From the NCBI GenBank assembly GCA_963733065.1, contig CAVTBT010000004.1, forward strand, positions 62,001-126,000: a stretch of DNA of 64,000 nt. Reading direction: 5' to 3'. The notes beneath the pieces are model-generated. The model was not told the DNA's origin and searched no databases. It worked only from the letters and a program-made list of their open reading frames with translations. The stretch's first letter is position 1; each line of letters starts with the position of its first letter. The position numbers were made by a program, and so were the translations under genes. Below are positions 24,191-32,751 of the stretch, piece after piece. Source of the stretch: CAVTBT01 sp963733065. Its GTDB lineage: Bacteria > Actinomycetota > Thermoleophilia > Gaiellales > Gaiellaceae.

Positions 24191-26788
24191 GTGCGCTACG
24201 TCTACGGCTTCGACGAGGACTCCGGGGGAGGGCGCGAGCTCCTCGGCGGCAAGGGCATCGGCCTCGCCGAGATGACCGCGCTCGGCGTTCCCGTGCCGGC
24301 CGGCTTCACGATCACCACAGACGCGTGCCGCGCGTACATGTCGAACGCGAAGGAGGTGCCGGCGGGCCTCGACGACGAGGTCGCCGAGCACATCGCCCGG
24401 CTCGAGGAGCGCGCCGGCAAGCGCTTCGGCGACGCCTCCGATCCGCTGCTCGTGTCCGTCCGCTCGGGTGCCGCCGTCTCGATGCCCGGGATGATGGACA
24501 CGATTCTCAACCTCGGCCTGAACGCCGAGGCGGTCGAGGGGCTCGCCGCTGCGACCGGCAACGCTCGCTTCGCCCGCGACTCGTACCGGCGGTTGATCCA
24601 GATGTACGGCGAGGTCGTGGACGGCGTCGACGGCCACCGCTTCGAGCAGGCCCTCACCGATCTGAAGAGCGCCCGTGGCGTGCAGCAGGACGTCGACCTG
24701 ACCGCGGACGATCTCAGCGAGCTGATCGCGACGTACCTCGAGATCTACGAGGCGGAAACCGGCGCGCCGTTCCCGGACGACGCGCGTGAGCAGCTGCGAC
24801 GCGCCTACCGCGCCGTCTTCGACTCGTGGGACTCGCAGCGCGCACAGGTGTACCGGCGCACGTACGAGATCCCGGACGATCTCGGCACGGCGGTGAACGT
24901 CGTGCAGATGGTGTTCGGCAACAAGGGCGAGACCTCCGGCACCGGCGTCTGCTTCACCCGCGATCCGTCCACGGGGGAGTCGATGCTCTACGGCGAGTTC
25001 CTGCAGAACGCGCAGGGCGAGGACGTCGTCGCCGGGATCCGCACGCCGGAGCCGATCGCGCACATGGAGCAGAAGCTGCCGGATGCGTTCGCTCAGCTGA
25101 CCGAGACGATCCGCCGGCTCGAAGTGCACTACCGGGACATGCAGGACATCGAGTTCACGGTCGAGGACGGGCGCCTCTTCCTGCTGCAGACGCGGACCGG
25201 CAAGCGCACGGCCGCCGCCGCGCTGCGGATCGCGACCGAGCTCGTCGGCGAAGGCGTGATCTCGCGCGAGGAGGCGGTCGCACGCATCGACCCTGGACAG
25301 CTCGACCAGCTCCTGCACCCGATGATCGATCCGTCGGCCGAGGTCGAGGTCGTGGCCACCGGGCTGAACGCGTCACCCGGCGCCGCCTCCGGCGCCATCG
25401 TGCTCGACGCGGACACGGCCGAGGAGCGCGGCAAGGCCGGCGAGAGCGTCATCCTCGTCCGCTGGGAGACGACGCCCGACGACATCCACGGCCTGATCCA
25501 GGCAGCCGGCATCCTCACCGCCCACGGGGGGATGACCTCGCACGCAGCGGTCGTCGCGCGGGGCATGGGCAAGCCCTGCGTCGCCGGCTGCGAGGGGCTG
25601 TCGATCGACACGAACGCGAGGCGGATCCGGGTGGGCGGGCACGACCTGGCCGAGGGCGACACGCTCACGATCGACGGCGGCACCGGCCGCGTGATCGCCG
25701 GCGGCGTCCCGCTCGTGCCGCCGCAGATCAACCAGGACCTCGAGACCGTCCTCGACTGGGCCGACGAGATGCGCCGGCTCAGGGTGCGCGCCAACGCGGA
25801 TACGCCCGAGGATGCGGCGAAAGCGCGGGAGTTCGGCGCCGAGGGCATCGGGCTTTGTCGTACGGAGCACATGTTCATGGCCGACGACCGGCTCCCGATC
25901 GTCCGCGAGATGATCCTCGCCCGCGACGAGGACGAGCGCCGCGCCGCGCTCGACCGCCTGCTGCCCGTGCAGCAGAGCGACTTCGAGGGGATCTTCGAGG
26001 CGATGGCGGGGCTGCCCGTGACGATCCGCCTGCTCGACCCGCCGCTGCACGAGTTCCTGCCCGCGCTCGACGAGGCGAGCGACGAGCGGACGCGCGAGCG
26101 TGTGCGCCAGCTGCAGGAGTCGAACCCGATGCTCGGCACGCGCGGGTGCCGGCTGGGTCTCCAGTACCCGGAGATCTACGAGATGCAGGTGCGCGCCATC
26201 GTCCGGGCCGCGCGCGCGGTGCAGGAGCGGTCCGGCGAGGCGCCGCTCGTCGAGATCATGCATCCGCTCGTCGGCTACGCCGAAGAGCTGCGCAGGCTCC
26301 GCGAGCTGACCGAGCGTGTCGCCGCCGACGAGCCGGAGGTGGCGTACCTCTGCGGCACGATGATCGAGTTGCCGCGGGCGTGCCTGCGGGCGGACGAGAT
26401 CGCCGAGATCGCCGACTTCTGCTCGTTCGGGACGAACGACCTCACGCAGACGGCGCTCGGCTTCTCACGCGACGACGCCGAGGGCAAGTTCCTGACGTGG
26501 TACCTCGAGCACGGCGTGCTGGAGCGCAACCCGTTCGAGACGATCGACATCGAGGGCGTCGGCGACCTCATGCGGATCGCCGTCGAGCGGGGGAGGGGCA
26601 AGAAGCCGGACCTGAAGCTGGGCATCTGCGGCGAGCACGGCGGCGAGCCGAAGTCGGTCGAGTTCTGCCACGAGCTCGGGCTCGACTACGTCAGCTGCTC
26701 GCCGTACCGCGTCCCGCTCGCCCGGCTGGCGGCGGCGCAGGCGGTGTTGCGCGAGGCGGGCGTCGAGGCAGTCGCCATCGGCGGCTAG
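24191..26788 (+). CDS. ppdK: Pyruvate, phosphate dikinase
   Basis: 865 residues, the normal PPDK length. It converts pyruvate, ATP and Pi to phosphoenolpyruvate, AMP and PPi reversibly. N-terminal ATP-grasp (GGKGIGLAEMTALGVPVPAG, SVRSGAAVSMPGMMDTILNL), swivelling His domain (GGMTSHAAVVARGMGKPCVA, with catalytic His and adjacent regulatory Thr) and the C-terminal PEP/pyruvate barrel (GICGEHGGEPKSVEF with catalytic Cys) are complete. The Thr of GGMTSH is the residue the regulator encoded at 18.6 kb is expected to modify. GTG 24191 is preceded by AAAGAT at 8 nt. A hairpin repeat array follows. Confidence 0.97.
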   Translation: MRYVYGFDEDSGGGRELLGGKGIGLAEMTALGVPVPAGFTITTDACRAYMSNAKEVPAGLDDEVAEHIARLEERAGKRFGDASDPLLVSVRSGAAVSMPGMMDTILNLGLNAEAVEGLAAATGNARFARDSYRRLIQMYGEVVDGVDGHRFEQALTDLKSARGVQQDVDLTADDLSELIATYLEIYEAETGAPFPDDAREQLRRAYRAVFDSWDSQRAQVYRRTYEIPDDLGTAVNVVQMVFGNKGETSGTGVCFTRDPSTGESMLYGEFLQNAQGEDVVAGIRTPEPIAHMEQKLPDAFAQLTETIRRLEVHYRDMQDIEFTVEDGRLFLLQTRTGKRTAAAALRIATELVGEGVISREEAVARIDPGQLDQLLHPMIDPSAEVEVVATGLNASPGAASGAIVLDADTAEERGKAGESVILVRWETTPDDIHGLIQAAGILTAHGGMTSHAAVVARGMGKPCVAGCEGLSIDTNARRIRVGGHDLAEGDTLTIDGGTGRVIAGGVPLVPPQINQDLETVLDWADEMRRLRVRANADTPEDAAKAREFGAEGIGLCRTEHMFMADDRLPIVREMILARDEDERRAALDRLLPVQQSDFEGIFEAMAGLPVTIRLLDPPLHEFLPALDEASDERTRERVRQLQESNPMLGTRGCRLGLQYPEIYEMQVRAIVRAARAVQERSGEAPLVEIMHPLVGYAEELRRLRELTERVAADEPEVAYLCGTMIELPRACLRADEIAEIADFCSFGTNDLTQTALGFSRDDAEGKFLTWYLEHGVLERNPFETIDIEGVGDLMRIAVERGRGKKPDLKLGICGEHGGEPKSVEFCHELGLDYVSCSPYRVPLARLAAAQAVLREAGVEAVAIGG

Positions 26789-26815
26789 AGACTGCCATTC
26801 GGCGGCTGGAGGACC

Positions 26816-27081
26816 GCGGCCGCGAAGCGGACGCCTTCAGGGGTCTGCGCGACCGGAGTCCGCGCGAGCGGATTCCGGTCATGCGACGGCTGACCACGTG
26901 TTCTGCGGCCGCGAAGCGGACGCCTTCAGGGGTCTGCGCGACCGGAGTCCGCGCGAGCGGATTCCGGTCATGCGACGGCTGACCACGTGTTCTGCGGCCG
27001 CGAAGCGGACGCCTTCAGGGGTCTGCGCGACCGGAGTCCGCGCGAGCGGATTCCGGTCATGCGACGGCTAACTACGTGTAG
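26816..27081. repeat. Three tandem 89-bp repeats, each with a 13-bp GNRA-loop hairpin
   Basis: The unit (copies start near 26816, 26905 and 26994) repeats with an exact 89-bp period and near-complete identity; the third copy diverges at its last ~12 bp. Each contains GACCGGAGTCCGC-GCGA-GCGGATTCCGGTC: a 13-bp stem with one G-T pair and a GCGA (GNRA) tetraloop. It fills the space between convergent ppdK and rhomboid genes, so it may act as a multi-hairpin terminator. The array holds no credible gene. Confidence 0.9.
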
Positions 27082-28007
27082 CCGCGCACCTTCAGGTACG
27101 CGACGAGCACGCTGCCGATCCCGACGGCCACGATCGCGCCGACGCCGACGAGCCCGAGCCGCCCGTAGGCGGCGTGGCCGCGACCGAAGCGCGTGAGCGC
27201 GAGGCCGCAGAGGATGCCGCCGACGAAGCCGCCGAGGTGGCCGCCGAGCGAGATGCCCGGCACCGCGAGCGTGAGCAGGAAGTTGATGGCGGCGATGCCG
27301 AGCGCCGATCCGCCGAGCACGTGCATGCCCTGCTGCTCGAGCACGACCGCCGTCCCGAGGACTCCGTACAGCGCGCCGGACGCGCCGACCGTCGGCACGC
27401 CCGGATCGAGCACGAGGGCGCCCGCGGAAGCCGACAGCGCGGTGACGAGGTAGACCGCGAGGTAGCGCCAGCGACCGATCGCGATCTCCACCGGCGTGCC
27501 GATGAACCAGAGGAACAGCATGTTCATGCCGAGGTGGATGATCGAGCCGTGCAGGAAGGCGGCCGTGAGGAGCCGCCACCACTCGCCCTCGGCGACGCCG
27601 ACGAGGTCGATGCCCGGGTTGTTGAAGCCCGCCGGCACCCCGACGAGGTTGCCGCCGTCGCTGATCGCGCCGCTCGCGATGAGCGCCCAGTTGTTGAAGA
27701 GCGAGCCGCCGTTTCGCGACAGCGACGCTCCCTGGAGCAGGTTGACGAGGAAGACGGCGATGTTGAGACCGATCAGGATCCGTGTGACCGCGCCGTCCTG
27801 GCTCAGGAAGCCCGACCCCGCCGAGCGGGTCGCGCGGCCCATCGACGGGCGCGCCGCCGCTTTGCCCTGCGAGGCGTGCTCGAGGCAGCGAATGCCGACC
27901 GGCGCGAACACCATGCAGTCCGGGCAGACCCCACGGCCGCACTCGGAGCAGGACACGCGCGTCTCCCGGTCCGGGTGCCGGTAGCAGCGCAGAGGCTCGT
28001 CGTCCAC
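27072..28007 (-). CDS. Rhomboid-family intramembrane protease with N-terminal zinc-binding region
   Basis: 311 residues. The N-terminus (residues ~8-45) has Cys/His pairs CYRHPDRETRVSCSECGRGV and CPDC...CLEH, typical of a B-box-like finger found on many actinobacterial rhomboids. Six or more membrane helices follow. The catalytic Ser is in GASGALYGVLG and the His in LGGHLGGFVGGI; HLGMNMLFLW is the conserved second-helix motif. It would cleave transmembrane substrates within the bilayer. GTG 28007; divergent from the comB-like gene 19 bp away. Confidence 0.93.
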   Translation of the reverse strand: MDDEPLRCYRHPDRETRVSCSECGRGVCPDCMVFAPVGIRCLEHASQGKAAARPSMGRATRSAGSGFLSQDGAVTRILIGLNIAVFLVNLLQGASLSRNGGSLFNNWALIASGAISDGGNLVGVPAGFNNPGIDLVGVAEGEWWRLLTAAFLHGSIIHLGMNMLFLWFIGTPVEIAIGRWRYLAVYLVTALSASAGALVLDPGVPTVGASGALYGVLGTAVVLEQQGMHVLGGSALGIAAINFLLTLAVPGISLGGHLGGFVGGILCGLALTRFGRGHAAYGRLGLVGVGAIVAVGIGSVLVAYLKVRGYT

Positions 28008-28026
28008 GGCGGGTTAGCGTACAGAC

Positions 28027-28725
28027 GTGCGCATTCACGTCGCCTTCACCCCGGAGGAGTCCGCCGCGGCCCCGACCGGCGTCGTCATCGACGTCATCCG
28101 CGCGACCTCGACGATCTGTCAGGCGCTCGCGTCCGGCTACGAGCGGGTGCTCTGCGCCGCCGAGGTCGAGGAGGCGCGCTCGCTGCGGAACGGCGACGGC
28201 GCCGTGACGCTCGGCGGCGAGCGACTTGGGGTCCGTATCGAGGGCTTCGACCTCGGCAACTCGCCGCGCGAGTACCTCGAGCCGCGCTCATCTGTGCTCG
28301 GCATCTCGACGACGAACGGCACCAAAGCGATCGTCACCGCCGCCGCGCGCTGCGAGCACGTGCTCGTGGCGTCGCTGCTCAATCTCGACGCCGTCGTCGA
28401 CGCCGCGAAGGGCACCGGGAAGGACGTCGCCGTCTTCTGCGCCGGGGTCAAAGGCGCGTTCGCGCTCGACGACGCCTACGTCGCGGGCCGAATCGCGGAG
28501 CGCCTCGCCGGCGACCGTTCCGACGCCGCGGAGGCGGCCGTGCGCCTGGCCGGCTCGTACCAGACCGCGGAGGAGGCGTTCCGCGCCTCGCGGAGCGGCC
28601 GCAACCTGATCAACCACGGCCCCGAGCTCGAGGAAGACATCGCCTACTGCGCCCGCGAGAGCGTGCTGGACGTCGTTCCGCGGCTCGTCGGCATGCGTGG
28701 CGTGGCGGCCGAGATCGCGCTCTAG
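28027..28725 (+). CDS. ComB-family 2-phosphosulfolactate phosphatase-like protein
   Basis: 232 residues matching the ComB family: TGVVIDVIRATSTICQALAS, LGGERLGVRIEGFDLGNSPR, STTNGTKAIVTAA and the C-terminal AYCARESVLDVVPRLVGM. ComB dephosphorylates 2-phosphosulfolactate in coenzyme M synthesis in archaea; bacterial members without the other com genes probably have another substrate, and no com gene is present here. TAGCGT (28015-28020) plus 6 nt and GTG 28027 indicates a leaderless mRNA. Confidence 0.88.
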   Translation: MRIHVAFTPEESAAAPTGVVIDVIRATSTICQALASGYERVLCAAEVEEARSLRNGDGAVTLGGERLGVRIEGFDLGNSPREYLEPRSSVLGISTTNGTKAIVTAAARCEHVLVASLLNLDAVVDAAKGTGKDVAVFCAGVKGAFALDDAYVAGRIAERLAGDRSDAAEAAVRLAGSYQTAEEAFRASRSGRNLINHGPELEEDIAYCARESVLDVVPRLVGMRGVAAEIAL

Positions 28726-28767
28726 CGGCAGCGGCAGCGAAGTCTCGACACTTCCTAGACTGACCGC

Positions 28768-30060
28768 GTGCGCACCGCCGTCTGCCTCTTCACGCGCGAC
28801 CTCCGGCTTCACGACAACCCGACCCTGCGCGCCGCGCTGGACGAGGCGGAGACGGTGCTGCCGCTGTTCGTCCTCGACGAGAGCATCCTGGAGACGTCGT
28901 CCGCGGCGCCGAACAGGCTGGCGTTCCTCGCCGAGGCACTCGGGGACCTCGACGAGTCGCTGCGCCGGATCGGCGGCGCGCTCGACGTCCGGCGCGGCGA
29001 CGTCGTCGGCGAAACGGTCCAGGCGGCGCGTGCCGTCGCCGCCGAGGCGGTGTTCTGCTCGCTCGACGTCAGCCCGTACGCCCGAGAACGGGAACGGCGC
29101 CTGGCCGCGGCGGTCGACCTGCGCCTGGTCAACGCCCACTTCGTCGTGCCGCCCGGCGAAGTCGCGCCGTCCGGACGCGACCACTACGAGGTCTTCTCTC
29201 CATACCACCGTGCGTGGAGCGGGGTCGAGTGGGGCGAGCCGATCGGCGCGCCGCGGACGCTTCGGCTCCCACGCGGCGAGCAGCCCCCGCCGCCGCCCGG
29301 CGCGACGCGCCCTGCGCTCGTGCCAGGTGGAGAGACCGCCGGTCGCGAGCGGATGCTCGGTTGGCTGCGCGAGTCGCTCGATGCGTACGGCGAGGCCCAC
29401 GACGCGCCGGCGGCGGACGACACCTCGCGCCTGTCGCCGTACGTCCACCTCGGCTGCGTCTCGGTGCGAGAGCTGGCATCGAAGGCGAGGGATCGCGGCG
29501 GCGGGGCGTTCGCGCGTCAGGTCTGCTGGCGCGACTTCTACGCCCAGCTCCTGTGGGCGAATCCCAAGACCGTGCGCGACGACCTTCGTCCGCGCGGCGA
29601 TCGGTGGATCGACGACGCCGAGGCGCTCGACGCCTGGAAGGAGGGCTGCACCGGCTACCCGCTCGTCGACGCGGGCATGCGGCAGCTCGCACGCGAGGGC
29701 TGGATGCACAATCGCACCCGGCTCGTCACGGCGTCGTTCCTCGTCAAGGACCTCGGCATCGACTGGCGTGCGGGCGCACGGCACTACTTCGACCTCCTGC
29801 TCGACGGCGACGTCGCGCAGAACGTGGGCAACTGGCAGTGGGTGGCAGGCACGGGAGTCGACAGCCGGCCGAACCGCGTGTTCAACCCGATCGCGCAGGC
29901 CAGGCGGCTCGACCCCGACGGCGCGTACGTCCGCCGGTACGTGGAAGAGCTCGCGGACGTGCCCGACCCGCTCGACCCGGGCTTGCTCGCCCCCGACTAC
30001 CCGCCGCCGATCGTCGACCACGCCGAGGCCGTCGAGGCGTTCCGCGCTCGGCGCAGCTAG
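28768..30060 (+). CDS. phr: Deoxyribodipyrimidine photo-lyase
   Basis: 430 residues: N-terminal antenna domain (VCLFTRDLRLHDNPTLRAAL) and C-terminal FAD domain (RLSPYVHLGCVSVRELASKA, FARQVCWRDFYAQLLWANPK, GYPLVDAGMRQLAREGWMHN, NWQWVAGTGVDSRPNRVFNP). This is the class I CPD photolyase pattern; it repairs cyclobutane pyrimidine dimers with blue light. TAGACT (28756-28761) plus 6 nt and GTG 28768 is a leaderless start. The stop overlaps the convergent monooxygenase stop. Confidence 0.95.
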   Translation: MRTAVCLFTRDLRLHDNPTLRAALDEAETVLPLFVLDESILETSSAAPNRLAFLAEALGDLDESLRRIGGALDVRRGDVVGETVQAARAVAAEAVFCSLDVSPYARERERRLAAAVDLRLVNAHFVVPPGEVAPSGRDHYEVFSPYHRAWSGVEWGEPIGAPRTLRLPRGEQPPPPPGATRPALVPGGETAGRERMLGWLRESLDAYGEAHDAPAADDTSRLSPYVHLGCVSVRELASKARDRGGGAFARQVCWRDFYAQLLWANPKTVRDDLRPRGDRWIDDAEALDAWKEGCTGYPLVDAGMRQLAREGWMHNRTRLVTASFLVKDLGIDWRAGARHYFDLLLDGDVAQNVGNWQWVAGTGVDSRPNRVFNPIAQARRLDPDGAYVRRYVEELADVPDPLDPGLLAPDYPPPIVDHAEAVEAFRARRS

Positions 30061-31562
30061 CTGACGAGCGGGCGCAGCAGCCGCCCGATGGCGTCGTGAT
30101 AGGCGACGGCGTGGTACCGCCGCAGCGGGTGCGTCGGCAGTGCGGTCTCGCGCAGCGTGCCGCGCGTTCGGACGTAGAGCACGGGCACGATGTGCTCGTC
30201 GGCGTCGAACTCGAGCGTCGCCGCAACGCCGTCCCGTTCGCCGTCGACGAAAGTCTCCAGCGGAACGATGCCGTCGTCGCGCAGCGGCTCTCCCGCCTCG
30301 TCGGCGCTCAGCACGCGGGCAAGGTACCCCTTCTGCATCGCGAGCTCTGGACCGCCGTTCAGCTCCTCCAGGAGGTACGGGACGACGCGCTCGCGCTCGA
30401 CGACGGGCCGCTCGAGCGCGACGCCGAACCGCGTCTCGGCGAGGTGACGGGCGAGGATCCGTGCGTTGTAGCGGAAGCCGCAGACCATGCTCGACAGCGA
30501 TGCGACGCCGTGCTTCCGGAGGCCCGGCGCGCCCTGGCTGATGTTGCCGGCGAAGAACACGCCGGGCAGCGTCAGGCTCTCGAAGAACGGCGAGAGCGCC
30601 GGCAGGCGCCCGTCCATCACCGTCGCGAGGCCGTGGTCGGGCAGGTCGCCGAGCGGAGCGCTGAAGCCGGTGGCGGCGATGACGTCGTCGGCCTCGAGCA
30701 CGAGGTGCTCGGGCCTCGTCGGATCGACGACGTGTACCTGGTAGGCGCCTTCCACGTGCTCGACTCGCTCGACGGACCCGTCGAGGACGAACCGGCCGGG
30801 AGCGCCGCGCACGTGCTCGTCGTAGGGCGTCAGGTACCAGGGCCGAAGCGGCGACCGCGCCAGCCTCCCGACGTCGGGCGATCGGGGCGAGACGAGCGTC
30901 AGCTCTCGCAGCCCGCGCCGGAGGATCGCCTCGCCGATCTCGAAGGCGGAGTTCCGCTTGCCGACGATGACGACGCGCCGGTCGCGGTAGCGGTCGGACG
31001 ACCCGTCCACCCGAACGTAGTGATGGCCGAGCTCGAGACCGGGGATCGGCGGCACCCAGGGCTCGGTCATGCCGACGGCGAACACGGCGGCGCGGCAGCG
31101 GTACTCGCCGTCGTCCGTCACGAGCACGAGGCTGTCGTCCTCGCGGCGGGTGGACGTCCACCGGCAGCCGTAGCGCACCGGCACGGGCGCCAGCTCGGCG
31201 AACGCGCGCAGCCCGGCCTCCATCTCGTCCCGTGCCGGCCGCCGCCGTCCCTCCGCCATGTGCCCGGGGACGAGAGCGCGCAGGTGCGGCTCGTCGGCGA
31301 CGAGGCTGTTCTGGTCGGCGACCTCGTAGGCGCGGCTCGTGCGCGGCGCCTCTGCGGTCTGGTGCGTCCAGCTGATCAGGCGCTCGAAGAGCGGGAAGCG
31401 CCGGAACATGCCGCCGGGACCGTCGTCGGCAGACACGACCGCGTGGGAGACGCCGAGCCGGCTCAGGAAGTAGCTCGTCTGCAGGCCGCCCGGCCCGCTG
31501 CCGACGACCACGACGTCGTAGGCGCCGGGCGGGAACGGCCGCTCGTCCGCTCTGTCTACCAC
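30057..31562 (-). CDS. FAD-dependent oxidoreductase/monooxygenase
   Basis: 501 residues with an N-terminal FAD fingerprint (YDVVVVGSGPGGLQTSYFLS), AVFAVGMTEPWVPPIPG, and a second dinucleotide region VVIVGKRNSAFEIGEAILRR in which the usual GxGxSA reads GKRNSA. VIAATGFSAPLGDLPDHGLA and NISQGAPGLRKHGVASLS follow. It is close to pyridine nucleotide-disulfide/FMO-type oxidoreductases. GTG 31562 overlaps the end of the upstream cNMP-binding gene by 7 nt, so both are co-translated. The substrate is unknown. Confidence 0.85.
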   Translation of the reverse strand: MVDRADERPFPPGAYDVVVVGSGPGGLQTSYFLSRLGVSHAVVSADDGPGGMFRRFPLFERLISWTHQTAEAPRTSRAYEVADQNSLVADEPHLRALVPGHMAEGRRRPARDEMEAGLRAFAELAPVPVRYGCRWTSTRREDDSLVLVTDDGEYRCRAAVFAVGMTEPWVPPIPGLELGHHYVRVDGSSDRYRDRRVVIVGKRNSAFEIGEAILRRGLRELTLVSPRSPDVGRLARSPLRPWYLTPYDEHVRGAPGRFVLDGSVERVEHVEGAYQVHVVDPTRPEHLVLEADDVIAATGFSAPLGDLPDHGLATVMDGRLPALSPFFESLTLPGVFFAGNISQGAPGLRKHGVASLSSMVCGFRYNARILARHLAETRFGVALERPVVERERVVPYLLEELNGGPELAMQKGYLARVLSADEAGEPLRDDGIVPLETFVDGERDGVAATLEFDADEHIVPVLYVRTRGTLRETALPTHPLRRYHAVAYHDAIGRLLRPLVS

Positions 31563-31969
31563 CGGGGCGAGTCGCGGAGCCGCAGCGCCTCCGCGCGGAG
31601 CATGCGCAGCATCACGACCGGCCGCTCGAGCAGGAACGGCTCGAGCTGCGGGCCAGGGATGACGAGGCACCGCAGCAGCGTTTCGGCGCGGACGTCGGCG
31701 CTCGGCGGTTCACCCGTCAGCGCCGAGATCTCGCCGAAGAAGTCGCCGCGGCCGAGTCGCCTGCGCTCGCGGCCGTCGACGGCGACCGTCGCCTCGCCGT
31801 CGAGGATGACGTAGAAGCCGCTCCCCGTCAGGCCCTGGCGGAGCACCCGTTGGCCGGGCCCGAACACCTCCTCCTCGAAGGCGTGTGCGACGGACTCGAT
31901 CTCCGGCCAGCGCAAATCGGCAAACAGCGCGAGCTGGCTCAGACGCTCGACGATCGCGGTCGCCTCCAT
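31556..31969 (-). CDS. Cyclic-nucleotide-binding domain protein (no HTH)
   Basis: 137 residues that form only a CRP-type cNMP-binding fold: LSQLALFADLRWPEIESVAH, GPGQRVLRQGLTGSGFYVIL, RRLGRGDFFGEISALTGEPP (phosphate-binding cassette with GEIS) and a short C-terminal helix. There is no helix-turn-helix, so it is not a transcription factor by itself. Overlap with the monooxygenase gene suggests a regulatory subunit for it; this is inference. ATG 31969. Confidence 0.85.
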   Translation of the reverse strand: MEATAIVERLSQLALFADLRWPEIESVAHAFEEEVFGPGQRVLRQGLTGSGFYVILDGEATVAVDGRERRRLGRGDFFGEISALTGEPPSADVRAETLLRCLVIPGPQLEPFLLERPVVMLRMLRAEALRLRDSPRW

Positions 31970-32016
31970 CGGACGCAGAGACTATGCGAGGAGGCGCGTC
32001 GATATCGTCAGCGGCC

Positions 32017-32751
32017 GTGGACGCCGACCGATCACGCAGGGCCGCGTCCTTCTCGTCGGTCGCGGAGGCCTACGAGCGAGCCCGGCCCGAGTACCCGGTC
32101 GAGGCTGCCCGGTGGCTCACCGGCGACGCGCCGCTCGACGTGGTCGACCTCGCCGCCGGCACGGGCAAGCTGACGCGCGTCCTGGCGGCGCTCGGCCACC
32201 GGCTCACGGCCGTCGAGCCCCTCGCCGAGATGCGGGCGCGGCTCGAGGCGGCCGTCCCGGCTGCGCGGGCGGTGGCCGGCACCGCGGAGTCGCTCCCGCT
32301 CCCCGACGAGTCGGCCGACGTCGTGGTCGCGGGCCAGGCGTACCACTGGTTCGATCCGGAGCCGTCGCTGCGCGAGATCGCCCGCGTGCTCCGACCGGGC
32401 GGCACGGTCGGCCTGATCTGGAACATTCGCGACGAGGACATCGAGTGGGTCTCGACGCTCAGCGACATCGTCGGCGGCGAGCGTGTCAGGTCCATCGACG
32501 TGGGACCGGACCTCGACGCCTCGGGGCTGTTCGGGCCCGTCGAGGAACGGCAGTGGCGCTGGCAGCAGCCGCTCGACCGCGACCGGTTGCGCGACCTCGT
32601 CCTCTCGCGGAGCTACTGCGCGACGCTCCCGGAGGCCGAACGCGCGCCCGTCCTCGAGTCGGTCGACCGGCTGTACGACGAGGCCGCGGGGCCCGACGGC
32701 GCCCTGGCGATGCCGTACGTCACCGAGGCGTTCCGCGCACGTCGGCTCTAG
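32017..32751 (+). CDS. Class I SAM-dependent methyltransferase
   Basis: 244 residues: FSSVAEAYERARPEYPVEAA, motif I VVDLAAGTGKLTRVLAALGH, AVEPLAEMRARLEAAVP, VVVAGQAYHWFDPEPSLREI and RVLRPGGTVGLIWNIRDEDI. This is the Methyltransf_11 subgroup seen in many actinobacteria; the substrate is unknown. GTG 32017 is preceded by TATCGT at 8 nt. Its 3' end overlaps the convergent nucleotidyltransferase gene by 4 bp. Confidence 0.88.
   Translation: MDADRSRRAASFSSVAEAYERARPEYPVEAARWLTGDAPLDVVDLAAGTGKLTRVLAALGHRLTAVEPLAEMRARLEAAVPAARAVAGTAESLPLPDESADVVVAGQAYHWFDPEPSLREIARVLRPGGTVGLIWNIRDEDIEWVSTLSDIVGGERVRSIDVGPDLDASGLFGPVEERQWRWQQPLDRDRLRDLVLSRSYCATLPEAERAPVLESVDRLYDEAAGPDGALAMPYVTEAFRARRL

Noticed and set aside
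22940..25318. Minus-strand frame of about 790 codons over ppdK and the peptidase E fusion
   Set aside because: Antisense shadow of ppdK; no recognisable domain, composition typical of off-frame GC-rich sequence.
26816..27081. Three repeats considered as a CRISPR array
   Set aside because: Units are 89 bp and identical throughout with no unique spacers; no cas gene in the window.
28288..31161. Very long minus-strand open frame (about 957 codons) across comB, phr and the oxidoreductase
   Set aside because: It is low-complexity Arg/Ala/Pro/Gly text typical of antisense frames in GC-rich DNA and crosses three well-supported genes; no family motif.
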